Below, one piece after another: positions 40,906 to 49,649 of a stretch of 64,000 nt of DNA. The DNA comes from Anadara kagoshimensis (Eukaryota; Mollusca; Bivalvia; Arcoida; Arcidae). The notes under the pieces are model-generated. The model saw only the letters and a list, made by a program, of their open reading frames with translations. It had not been told where the DNA came from and ran no database searches. The stretch's first letter is position 1; each line of letters begins with the position of its first letter. The stretch spans positions 8,777,558 to 8,841,557 of the forward strand of contig CM037870.1 of NCBI GenBank assembly GCA_021292105.1, given 5' to 3'. Position numbers and translations under genes: made by a program.

Positions 40906-41724
40906 TCATATATACATTACTTTGCACATGTTGCAGGCTTCGTAATTTTGCAATCAATATTTTATTTCGTATTTCTTGTTTACATATATATACCGACCTA
41001 ATATAACTTATTCTGTATATATGTAGTTTTACATTGTATACTATTATTATTTTGCTTTTACTATGATATAGGGCCTATATATATCATGTTTTGTCGAATT
41101 ACAATCTCTAATAACTTATAAAATACGTTCAATGTAAATTGATTCAACGCTAATTAAAGTTATTCGTATCTTGTAAAGTATAATATATATATGAGCACAT
41201 TATGCATAATATAAATTTTGACGAATCAACTAATTTAACTAATCAGGTTTCGAACCCCTGATGTTTCCACTCAATTACCACTTAATTTTGTGGTCGTTAT
41301 TACAATAAACTATTAAACATACAATGCCATTTATCACAAACTCGCAATTAAGTTTCTGTCAGACATTTGAAATAGCAACCCATTAAGGATTTCTCTGTTA
41401 GCACCTTAATTATTTTTAAAGTATCGTGAAGTATTTGGTACTTTATAAAACAAGCGTAAAACTGCTGTAAAAAGCTATGTAACGTTTGAACATGTTGTAA
41501 ATCTATAGATTTTATAACAATGCTGTCGCGACACACTTAGCTATAGTACTACCTTACTACAACCTAGTTACCTGTGATATGCCTTCTCTAGTGGCGAGGT
41601 CATTACCACTTATGCCAGGTACCACTTCCTCAATCTTCCCATTTTTCACCACTATACTTGCTGGTCCTATACAGTTGTCAAACAGGACTTTTTGACTGGA
41701 AAATATTTTCGTCTGCCCGCTCAT
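28489..41724 (-). CDS. ALN: Allantoinase, complete ten-exon gene, 453 aa, C-terminal SKL
   Basis: Exons on the minus strand: 41724-41572, 40121-39970, 39130-39016, 34307-34161, 33660-33615, 33443-33347, 32847-32667, 32165-32027, 30007-29835, 28647-28489 (TAA). All have GT donors and AG acceptors and all join in phase, giving 1,362 nt. Family signatures: [20 protein letters not shown] (62-81), [11 protein letters not shown] (127-137), [15 protein letters not shown] (153-167), FHAE (190-193), [13 protein letters not shown] (210-222), CHIVHLSSA (238-246), [31 protein letters not shown] (312-321) and [19 protein letters not shown]. The expected binuclear metal ligands of this amidohydrolase are H68, H70, carboxylated K155, H191, H242 and D315. 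The enzyme hydrolyses (S)-allantoin to allantoate in urate degradation. The protein ends NEKSKL, a canonical PTS1, so a peroxisomal location is predicted. Intron 3 contains a giant array built from the exon 3 border. Length is close to other animal allantoinases. Confidence 0.97.
28679..28860. mobile_element. MITE family D copy, rearranged
   Basis: 'ACCTGTCGAAAGTTTTAC' start as in 45814-45990, with a 31-bp internal tandem of CTCGACAGCTTTTCGACAG. Allantoinase intron 9. Confidence 0.55.
29651..29789. mobile_element. MITE family D copy next to allantoinase exon 9
   Basis: GCCTGTCGAAAGTTAAAC at the left and GTGTTAAACTCTTGACAG at the right are imperfect inverted repeats. It ends 46 bp from the exon 9 donor. 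Confidence 0.65.
30040..30180 (-). mobile_element. SINE fragment in allantoinase intron 8
   Basis: The minus strand shows a GGTTCCAATCCTAC B-box-like motif and a GTGGTTTTCCCCACAC block shared with the other SINEs. Confidence 0.45.
34107..34156. mobile_element. MITE family D remnant at the exon 4 donor
   Basis: 'CGACCTGTCGAAAATTAAAA' and AGATCTGTACC resemble the two ends of family D with the middle lost. The remnant runs up to the GTAGGT donor of allantoinase exon 4. Confidence 0.45.
34868..39063 (-). repeat. 59-bp minisatellite, 71 units, built from an exon-intron boundary
   Basis: Units start about every 59 bp from 34870 to 39002; I counted 71. On the minus strand each unit is 48 nt of allantoinase exon 3 (TGT TAT GTA GAT ... 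AAC GAA) plus GTAAGTAATCA or GTAAGTAAGCA from intron 3. Variation is limited: CATGATT or CATGCTT; CCGCCCC or CCACCCC; CTTCG or CCTCG; TCCAAC or TCCTAC; one 4-bp expansion near 37708; and single-base deletions near 38451 and 38922. The A-type unit dominates 35106-37280 and the C-type dominates 37289-38990. Every unit keeps a GTAAGT donor. Reading past any donor reaches TAG within eight codons. The rightmost unit is the real exon 3 end and the leftmost runs into ordinary intron sequence. Confidence 0.97.
39016..39130 (-). CDS. ALN: Allantoinase exon 3, parent of the 59-bp array
   Basis: This 115-nt exon encodes the end of L102 to E140 and finishes CCA AAT AAC GAA followed by GTAAGT. Its last 48 nt (codons 125-140) plus 11 intronic nt are identical to the repeat unit of the adjacent array, so the array starts exactly at this exon. 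It encodes the conserved [11 protein letters not shown] loop of allantoinases. The upstream splice join (exon 2 ends ATG CCA TT) restores Leu102. Confidence 0.95.
39166..39343 (-). mobile_element. MITE family B, second copy, inverted
   Basis: Reverse-complement relative of 496-671: it shares the AATTGTATCCCAATTGTTC core and the terminal CAGTCTAACCTGCC and ACAGGTTTGACTG. It sits in allantoinase intron 2, just upstream of exon 3. Confidence 0.8.
39344..39581. mobile_element. MITE family D copy in allantoinase intron 2
   Basis: ACCTGGTGAAAGTTTATCAA at the left and GTGTTAAATTTTTGACAGG at the right, with a (TATAT) tract inside. It directly abuts MITE B. Confidence 0.6.
40330..41442 (+). repeat. 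Direct duplication of about 220 bp in allantoinase intron 1
   Basis: About 40330-40568 and 41200-41442 share GAATCAACTAATT-type starts, 'TTTTGTGGTCG', CATTTATCACAAA, AGTTTCTGTCAGACATTTGA, 'CAACCCATTAAGGATTTCTC' and GTATCGTGAAGTATTTGGT. Confidence 0.85.
40858..40907. repeat. (TA)n(TG)n microsatellite
   Basis: Alternating TATATA followed by TGTGTG in allantoinase intron 1. Confidence 0.9.
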
Positions 41725-42062
41725 GTTTCTACACAAAATCCGTAACTAGTTCAAGGCTATTTATAAATAAAATTACCGGTGTAATTCCTTCCTACTACTG
41801 GCGTACTTTATTTACTTAACGGGAAATAGAAGTAGGTCAGTTTATAATATACCCATGTCGATTAAAATCCGGTTATCATGATTTTATATCATTCGTCGAG
41901 TATTATTGCAATAGAAAATGGGTAATTTAAAATGCAGTGTGGTGCCTTGAAGGTGGTGTGGCGCTTGCATTTGAAGAACGCTATTTGCATATATTTATAA
42001 GAACACAAATGATAAATATTTAAATAAATAGTAGATGTTTTACAATTAACTATATAACTGTC

Positions 42063-42118
42063 ATGTGCTACTTTTGAATGCGTTTTTTATTAATTATAAA
42101 AATTCAAAAGTAGCACAT
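42063..42118. repeat. Inverted repeat, 17-bp perfect arms
   Basis: The arms ATGTGCTACTTTTGAAT (42063-42079) and its exact reverse complement (42102-42118) are separated by 22 AT-rich bases. It could form a hairpin in the allantoinase 5' flank. Confidence 0.8.
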
Positions 42119-42128
42119 TACATCACTA

Positions 42129-42461
42129 TTACAATGCTATGGAAAATAACTTGAAAACATTTTCTACAAGATCAGGCTTCCCAGTATCTTCCAGTTCATG
42201 ATACAAACTCGATTTCTTCTTTGCTTTGATTTTTTTACGTTTGGAAACAGATTTCCAGTGAACATTTTGGGTACTTTTATGATAAAGTTTCATCAATTTT
42301 GACAGAAATTGCCGGTCATGATCAATCGAGTAAATAGTAGTTATATATAAGGACAAACCAAGCATGCAGGAGGATGCAAAATAGCGTGAAATAATGACAA
42401 GCTGATAATTTTTAAGATACAAGTCATTGGATATAATTTTGTCAGTATTAAAATATATCAT
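42129..42461 (-). other. Unassigned 110-codon ORF between lectin and allantoinase
   Basis: An open frame on the minus strand encodes a hydrophobic N-half and a Lys-rich C-half (KSVSKRKKIKAKKKSSLYHE). I do not recognise it. It could be a diverged exon or a retrocopy fragment. A 17-bp perfect inverted repeat (42063-42079 and 42102-42118) lies just 3' of its stop. Composition is more protein-like than most random frames here, but no partner exon was found. Confidence 0.25.
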
Positions 42462-42514
42462 AATTAAACACCAACCACCTCACACAGGTTTATGGGCGTC
42501 ACCTCACTATTGTT

Positions 42515-42765
42515 GATAAGTATGATGTTTCTGTATCAAAACCATCCTGTATATATATTTGACGTCACATATTTCCATTTTCCTTTCAGTCTTAATTTTA
42601 ATTACACACGTGGCAAAAAGAGCTAGCCAGACAAAACGTGCTTACCCTTCCGCGGCACCCGGCCTCACTTCCGACCTGCTGGAGGGTTACGTATTTAACT
42701 CAATCTGCCAGTTTTTAAAGTTTCGGTTTTTGGATTCTGTTTTGAACATAGACTGATATGTTTGC
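42515..42765 (-). mobile_element. Family A copy between lectin and allantoinase
   Basis: 'TGATAAGTATGATGTTTCTG', 'GGCAAAAAGAGCTAGCCAGA', 'CCCGGCCTCACTTCCGACC', and AACATAGACTGATATG. Confidence 0.75.
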
Positions 42766-42879
42766 GTTTCATTTAATTTTAAACAGGTTTTATGAATAGG
42801 TTTTAGTTGTTTAAAGAAACTCTTGTGTTTCTATTTAATTTAATACTACAAGACCATAACATTGTATTAGTGTATTTTA

Positions 42880-45591
42880 TTAACCAATCAACTGTGGCGG
42901 ATTTGTTCCATTGACCGGTATGTTTGCTGACGTCACAACTTTTGTAGGAGCAATAGGAGCCATATCTGAAATTAATATAATTTTTAATAATTTCATAATT
43001 TTGGTAATTTTACTCAAATAAATACTAATATACTCATTTCTAGATATTTTTTTCTATTTTCGTAAGCACAGGTGTCACAGTGTAAATATTGCGAAATCAT
43101 CCAACTCCATTTCGAAAACAGACAGCGAAAAAGACATGTAACAATACATGATAAATAATATAAATAATAATATGATTGACGATGTAACGATATATAGGCA
43201 AACAACATTGACCTGTCTGCTTGACCTTTAATTAGGAATATTCATATAGAAAGATCCACCTCATAACACTAAATTGGTAGTAGTAGGACTCACTGTCAAT
43301 AGAATGTACTCAAGGTACATGATGAGTGTTCGCACTGTGTAGACAAAATAAACCCATGTGATTCCTAAACATAGATGCACTTGTCCACAAAAAAAAAAAA
43401 AAAAAAAAAAAAAAAATTCAAATTAAAGGTCAAGCGGACAGGTCTAAGTTGTTTATACGATATTACATTACTAGTATATTTTAATGATCTTTTATGGTAC
43501 TATATGCCAGGAGAAAAATGAGTGGAAATTAATATAGGACACCAGATCTGATACATTTGAGACATTAAATTTCAGCAACATGATGGATTGTAAAACAGAA
43601 ATCACTTACCGTATTTACAAGCCCAGGAATCTTGTTCTGGTAATACAAACAGTATACCGTCACAAGGGTAGTCATACCAATGTCCAGAGTCACCTGGCTT
43701 CAACAACACGCAGTCTTCTTCGTGATGTATTGGTAAAACATTTACTATGTTACCAGGTTCACCCTGTGCCCAATATGTGAAGTCAACAGGCTCACCTATA
43801 ATGATAAGGAAGAAGATCGTAACATTATATTCTTTTCAGAATCTTTTCTGTGAGTTGTTTTGAAGATTAATGGTGTTTTGCTATCCACTCAAAATCTTTC
43901 CACTTAAATCGAGACTGTCAGTCAGTGGATGGTGGAGGAAACCGTAATACCAGAAGAAAACCACCGAACTGACATGCACTTTCTCACACAAGGATCTGTC
44001 CCGCTCGGGGTTTGAACCTAGGCGATGAGAGTCGCCGTGATCCATATGTCGAATCTTTTGACTTCTGGACCATAAAGCCCAATGTCTCAAGTTATTTCGA
44101 TTTGGATTTAGAAATAAGACTGTTACAGACTGGGTTATTTATATATATATAAGTTTTTCCATCTTCACTTGGATGCATATGACGTTTTCAAAAAGCTGGC
44201 ATTCTTTTGGTCGCCATATTGAAATTTAAAATGGCTAGGCACATTTTTGTACAAAGCTATCGCCGCCAAGCGTATGTACAAAATGTCATGTTTGTATCAC
44301 CATTTAAACAATAATGAGTCTTATCTGCTTTATTTCATTCATTTTACTTTCGTTTATATAAACGCTAAATAACATAGAGAATTGAAAAAGTCAAAAATAA
44401 ACATACTAACCCATGTCCGAATCACAGTCCAGAAGCAATGTAACAACTGTCAGGTTAGACACGTGAACTGCCACCAGGAAAGTGAGGCCGGGTGATCAGG
44501 AAGGGTAAGCACCTTCTGTTTAGCCAGCTACACCCGCCACGTGTGTAATCAAAATTGTGTGAAAGGAACATGTAAAGATGATTTTCCATTGAATAGTTTT
44601 GATAGAAGCTTGTTGATCATGATAATTAACAAAGTTGTATATATTTGTTGATAAATCGTTCACTATCTAGTTCTTTACTTTTGTAGCATTACTCACCCGA
44701 ATCCCAAACAAACGTTTTCTCGCTAACTTTATCATTCAATCCAATCCAGAGACCTTTCCCGTGAAAATTTAAAGAGCTAAGAGAAGACATAATAAAATTT
44801 TGTTCCGGAATGCTATGTATGGTCAGCAGGTTTCCTCCTTTACTTTTACAATCGTCCCTGGCATGTTCCCAGTTCTGGTGACGATGTATGATAAACTCGT
44901 AACAATGATCTTCAAACGCCTTCAGGGAGTCGCCTCTCTTGATGTTAGAAGGACAACGGCTGACGTCATCTTGTGAAACTATAAAATCACAAAAATCAAT
45001 TAAAAATAATGTGGAGTTTCTGTCCTAAAAGGTATAAATTTAGTCTTGGTTTCGTATTTTATTTGTTTTGTTTCCGGATTGCACAGTCTATTTCAAAATA
45101 CACATTGTAGCGATCTACTGTTAGAAGGACTCCAATTCATAACCTAACCTCCATAGTTAGAACACGTAACTGACACGTTGGAAAATTACATGGACACAAA
45201 AAATAGGTGAGAGATACATTGTAAATGTATAATATAAGAGAGGAAAAATTAATGAGCTAAGCAGAACTTTGCTTCAAAAATATTAGCCGAAACCTTTATC
45301 ACCTCCGGTTTGATTGGATATGTTCATTTAGTCAGTCATGATTAAGTTATCCATAGGGCACAAAATGCCCTTCTTCTCAAGTGACTAGACCTCCGTTACA
45401 CTGCAGTGTCAGAGCTATTATATAGAATTAAAAAAACCATAAATGTTAAAAATCCCAAACATTTTTTGAACACCGTCCCTGTAATAGAATATTTCGTAAT
45501 GAATACATAGAACCTTTCACCCGAACCCTTCGCCATTTTACTTACAGACGCCAACAGCGAAAGCTAACTGAAGCAGTAAAGTGAGCACCAT
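42880..45591 (-). CDS. Secreted C-type lectin (single CTLD), four exons, 199 aa
   Basis: Exons: 45591-45546, 44978-44697, 43795-43610, 42965-42880 (TAA). All introns are phase 1. Exon 1 encodes a signal peptide (MVLTLLLQLAFAVGV). The CTLD spans about residues 24-172: CP..., CYEF (C41), WEHARDDCKSKGGNLLTIHS, GLWIGLNDK, 'FVWDSGEPVDFTYWAQGEPGN', EEDCVLL, GHWYDYPCD and WACKY. The six cysteines of a long-form CTLD are present. At the sugar-specificity position the usual EPN or QPD reads EPG, and the WND motif reads WYD, so calcium-dependent sugar binding may be altered. A short Pro/Thr-rich tail (27 residues) follows. No membrane segment is seen, so the protein is probably secreted, as in mollusc haemocyte or mucus lectins. 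AATAAA overlaps the stop codon (TTAATAAAA). It lies on the same strand about 1.2 kb upstream of the allantoinase ATG. Confidence 0.93.
43210..43444. mobile_element. MITE family E with 23-bp ends
   Basis: The left end ACCTGTCTGCTTGACCTTTA and the right end TAAAGGTCAAGCGGACAGGT are inverted repeats (one mismatch over 23 bp). It carries a 29-bp A tract. Second copy at 61977-62191. Confidence 0.85.
43895..44095 (-). mobile_element. SINE copy in lectin intron 2
   Basis: The minus strand shows GGTTCAAACCCCGAGC (B-box-like), GTGTGAGAAAGTGC, and GGTTTCCTCCACCATCCAC. Confidence 0.65.
44400..44580 (+). mobile_element. Family A fragment in lectin intron 2
   Basis: 'CCATGTCCGAATCACAGTCC', ACGTGAACTGCCACCAGGAA, and 'CACGTGTGTAATCAAAATTG'. 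Confidence 0.75.
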
Positions 45592-45813
45592 ACTTTGTAG
45601 TGGAGTTTATCAGTTTTGTGTACTGATTGGTCAAACAGATTTGATTTAATATAACGATAGGTGAAAATTGTCGTACGACATTAACAGGTGTCACAATTAC
45701 ACCATGTCTGTTAATATGACTATACAACGTTATCTTTTAGATAAGTCTTAAATTCCAAAGATGATCATTTGGAACAAACTGGCGATTTTAAGTACAGTTT
45801 AGCAGCATACAGG

Positions 45814-45990
45814 ACAGACCTGTCGAAAGTTTAACACTGAATTGACGAAAATGAGCGACCAAAACGTTGCCGAGAGATAACAGATGCCTGAAGTAATCGC
45901 ATTGTCGTTAAGTTGTGAAGGACGTGCAGAGATGAGCTGCCGATTCGGAACGAATTCGTTAGCTTAGTGTTAAACTTTCTACAGGTCTGT
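45814..45990. mobile_element. MITE family D, 177 bp, best copy
   Basis: The 25-bp ends (ACAGACCTGTCGAAAGTTTA... and ...AACTTTCTACAGGTCTGT) are inverted repeats with one mismatch. No coding capacity. It lies 223 bp upstream of the lectin start codon. Confidence 0.85.
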
Positions 45991-46269
45991 ACTGTATGAT
46001 AGTGTAAGGTCATTGGCATTGGGTTCGGCCGAAGTTCGCCATGAATGGGTGTTAGCCTTGACATTACAAGAACTTTAAATAAAATCACTTTACGTATCGC
46101 ATAGACTTTAATTCAGAAACAAAACAACGTCGATATGATACCAAGTCATTTAATATTAAATTAAAACTTAAATCAAGTTCACTGACTGAAAAGCGAGAAA
46201 AGGCGAGAGACATGTTAAAGTAAAGGACGAATATTCTCCCAACATGTCAATATTGTCGGGAACAAAGTA

Positions 46270-46276
<7 letters not shown>

Positions 46277-46334
<58 letters not shown>
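46277..46334. repeat. (TA)n microsatellite
   Basis: Uninterrupted TA dinucleotide run of about 58 bp. Confidence 0.95.
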
Positions 46335-46339
<5 letters not shown>

Positions 46340-46654
46340 CCAATAAACTTGAAATATGCATACATATATGTTGCTTTGTCTTATGGCATATGCCGTTTTT
46401 GAAATTTTTTCATTCAATATATTAAACAATTGTATATGACAATAATTTAGAGGTTTGTGGCGGTTTTATTATGTACAATATGGTTTAATATTATTGTAAT
46501 TTCTGGATGAAAAATTAGTTACAGAATTTATGCCGAAAATATCTGAAAGGTATGTAGTTGGCTGATTAAAGGATTCCGAAATTACATGTCAATACTCCAT
46601 TAAGCATTAAGTTGTGTGATTAGATGCTTGTTTTACGAGTAAAAAACAAAGGTT

Positions 46655-46760
46655 TTTACCAGGCCTCACTTCCGTGGTGGAAGTTCACTTTTGCCAGTTT
46701 TTAAAGGTTTTATTTTTGTTGATTATGAATTGAACATGGACTTGTACGTTTGTTTGTTTG
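46655..46760 (-). mobile_element. Family A fragment
   Basis: 'CAGGCCTCACTTCCGTGGTG', GAAGTTCACTTTTGCCAG, and 'GAACATGGACTTGTACG'. Confidence 0.65.
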
Positions 46761-47189
46761 TCTTTTTTGGTTTCATGGATGAGATAAGGGACCGGTATTT
46801 GTTTATTTGTATTTCTAAGAAATTATCTTCATCCCTCAGCTAGTATAGGCTTGATCTAGTGACGTCAGTAAAATCTCCGGTCGCACGGACCTAATTTCTC
46901 CAGCTCCTGTGTCAGATCCTGCTAATCAAGGCTGTAATAAGCTTCAGATGGTACCGTTGTAACAGTTTAATGGTAATTCAAGGAAACATATGGACACATC
47001 TTAATCTTAAGCTAATTTTAAAGTGGTTTGTACAGTCCCGTTACAGTCACTATAGTAAACAGATTTATTATCACCGTCAGATAATGTCAAGTGTTATTTC
47101 TGGTTTATAAACCTCGTATTATGATGTACTTAATTAAAATCTGCTGATTCTGTTTGTTTACAGCTAAACTGACACATATTTGTCTGAGG

Positions 47190-47400
47190 GCACCGGATGA
47201 CTGAGTGGTCTAAAGCGCACTTTTACGGACCTTAGTGCCCCACACCGCCAAGGTTCGAATCTCACTCGGACAGATTCTAGTGTGAGAAAGTTCACTTACC
47301 AATGGTTGGTGGTGTTCTCCAAGCATTCCATCATTCCTGAATTGACTACCTCTCTATATATAAATGAATGAATGATGAAAGGGGCTTAAAAATCCCACTG
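47190..47400 (+). mobile_element. tRNA-derived SINE with clear A and B boxes
   Basis: GATGACTGAGTGGTCTAAAG resembles a tRNA-Ser/Leu A-box region and GGTTCGAATCTC a B-box. The body GTGTGAGAAAGTTCAC and tail 'GGGGCTTAAAAATCCCAC' follow. This is the best preserved head of its family here. Confidence 0.8.
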
Positions 47401-47974
47401 GTCCACTACATTACTTTCTACATCAAAATGGGGTTTTATCCCACTGTACATTGGAATAAAATGACGTGGAGCTTAATTCTGTATCCCCATGGACGAGTTT
47501 TCTGGAAACTGAAATACACAGACACATCTCTTTCCTCCACTGAATATGCATGAATAAACAGCAAATTAACAGTATCAAAATTCAAACCAGACTCCAAAAC
47601 ACCATCAAATAATAATTGAGATACTCGCACTGTAATTCGATGCAGATGTTTTTAATAAAGACACAATACACAATTTGTGTATTTTAAACACGGACACAGT
47701 AAAATTGCCACCAACTGTGTATGTATAACTATAACTTTAGATTCTGAACACGGCTCAAGATATTAATTTTAAAGATACGAGGTTTAAGGCGGTACTAGGC
47801 GTATGATTCAGGACACAAGGTTTAATGTTCGGACAAAAGGACTAAGGTTAAGGACAGAAGACTTGAAGCTGAAGACACAAGATTCAAGAAAAAATACTTA
47901 ATGCTCATGTTACACAGTTTAAAGCTCAGGCTTACGTACAGATCAAGAACTTTCATATGCTTTCGACCTTTTAA

Positions 47975-48748
47975 CAGGCCCGTAGCAACGTTTTTGAAAG
48001 TGGGGGGGCCACATTTTGTGTAATACGACCTCGAGGGCACGTAGTGCCCGAGGCTAATAGGGGGGTCTGGGGGCATGCCTGCCCCCCCCCCCCCCGAAAA
48101 ATTTTAAAAATCAGAAGGTCTGAGACGTCATTTCCTGTATTCTCATATATCAATCAGCAGGTGGTTTAATCGGCACATTTTACATACAATTTCTAATTTT
48201 AATTATAAAAATTCACAAAGTTGTATTAACGGATTGCCATTTCCTGTTGTCTTTATGGCAACTGAACTTGAAGACAAATGTTCCATGTCGTCGGGAACAA
48301 GTGATGTCCCCAACTCATCTATAACGTAATTTCCAATTGAATCAAATTTGATTCTGTCTTCCAATATTGTTTCTTGTTTCAACTTGATTTTTTTGATTTC
48401 CGCAATATTTTTGGACAATATACTCTGATACATGGTGATTATATAACATAAAATTAAAAGTCTCCAATACAATTTCGGAAGTCACTCTAGAATGATAACA
48501 CGCGGAATAGGAAATGGTACCGTATGTTCTCCAGTCCGGATTTGACCTTTGTTTACACACTATTTAAACGACAATCACATGCTAGCTTCAGTAAAACAAA
48601 GATTAAAATTATATAGCTTACGCGTTCATGAAGTTATACAAGTTTATTTTTAACAGGTTTTCATACATTTTTTCTAAAATATTTTTATAAGTCCACAAAA
48701 AAGTGGGGGGGCCCGGCCCCCCCTGGCCCCCCGGATACTACGGGCCTG
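47975..48748. mobile_element. 774-bp element with CAGGCCCGTAG ends
   Basis: CAGGCCCGTAG (47975-47985) and CTACGGGCCTG (48738-48748) are perfect inverted ends, flanked by TTTAA on both sides. Subterminal G and C runs pair with each other. A 89-codon minus-strand frame (48203-48472) inside has no recognisable transposase motif and may be a decayed fragment. Confidence 0.8.
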
Positions 48749-49649
48749 TTTAAAGTCATTGTCATTCCAGGACAAACATGGCAAGAATAATATTGAAACA
48801 TATAAATACATAGCTAAATTACACCTACTACTCGATAGTTGTCAGAGCAACCTATATCATAACACAATAAATGGGCAGCATTCGATGTTGAAATGAACTA
48901 TTTACAAAACCACCTGGCATCTGAAATCAAATAAAAACTGAACTGTCAGTGAAGCTGACCTATACTCACCGGTTTGTTTTCATTGGGTCACGACCTTTGA
49001 CCCATGCATGTTAATTTGGTACCCGACCTACCATCTGATGTTGGTTTGCATTTGTTTCAAGTTTAATTCAAATTCATTCATAGACATAGATGATTTTTAG
49101 CGACACGATATTGGCACGGACAGTCAGCTGCAGACGACCAGACAGACTGGTGAGTCTGACAGCGTTCTACTTCTTCTGAAATACTTTGTTTTAATGAACT
49201 TTATTATAGTCTTTATAATGCTGCTTAAAATCTGGTGCTAGGGGACGCCTAAACATTTGTGGCATATGGGATTTGTGCTATATTACAGACTTCACCATGA
49301 CTAACTAGATGAACATTTCCAATCAAACCAGAGATGATAAAGGGTTTGATCGATATTTTTGCTGCACAATCTGCTAGGCTAGGTAATTTTTTCATAACAT
49401 TTTTACATTATAAATGTGCTAATTAATGATTTTTGCAACCAGCATGGGTTGAAATAAATTCACACTAAAATAATGTCGTTCTCGTACTTAACAAGCGCAT
49501 ACAAATAAGCATCGTTAAGAATTATGTAAATTAGCAGCGATGCCACTTTAATTTAAACAAAAGGATCAGATATACTTTATTTATACATAACCCTCCACTG
49601 AATTAACTTCCTCCTTCAGTGGCGGTAGTTTAAAATCATATATTGTAAA

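Larger units (their letters stand above)
45592..49649. other. Intergenic stretch between lectin and receptor genes
   Basis: The lectin (-) and receptor (+) genes diverge here, so both promoters should lie inside. It contains MITE D, a (TA)n tract (46277-46334), a family A fragment, a SINE and the 774-bp CAGGCCCGTAG element. A possible 5' UTR exon of the receptor starts at 49620 after CTCCTTCAG. Confidence 0.55.

Noticed and set aside
46168-46429. Frames encoding poly Ile-Tyr
   Set aside because: Translation of a (TA)n microsatellite.
47190-47275. Functional tRNA-Ser/Leu gene
   Set aside because: Same reasoning: it is a SINE head with the conserved SINE body following.
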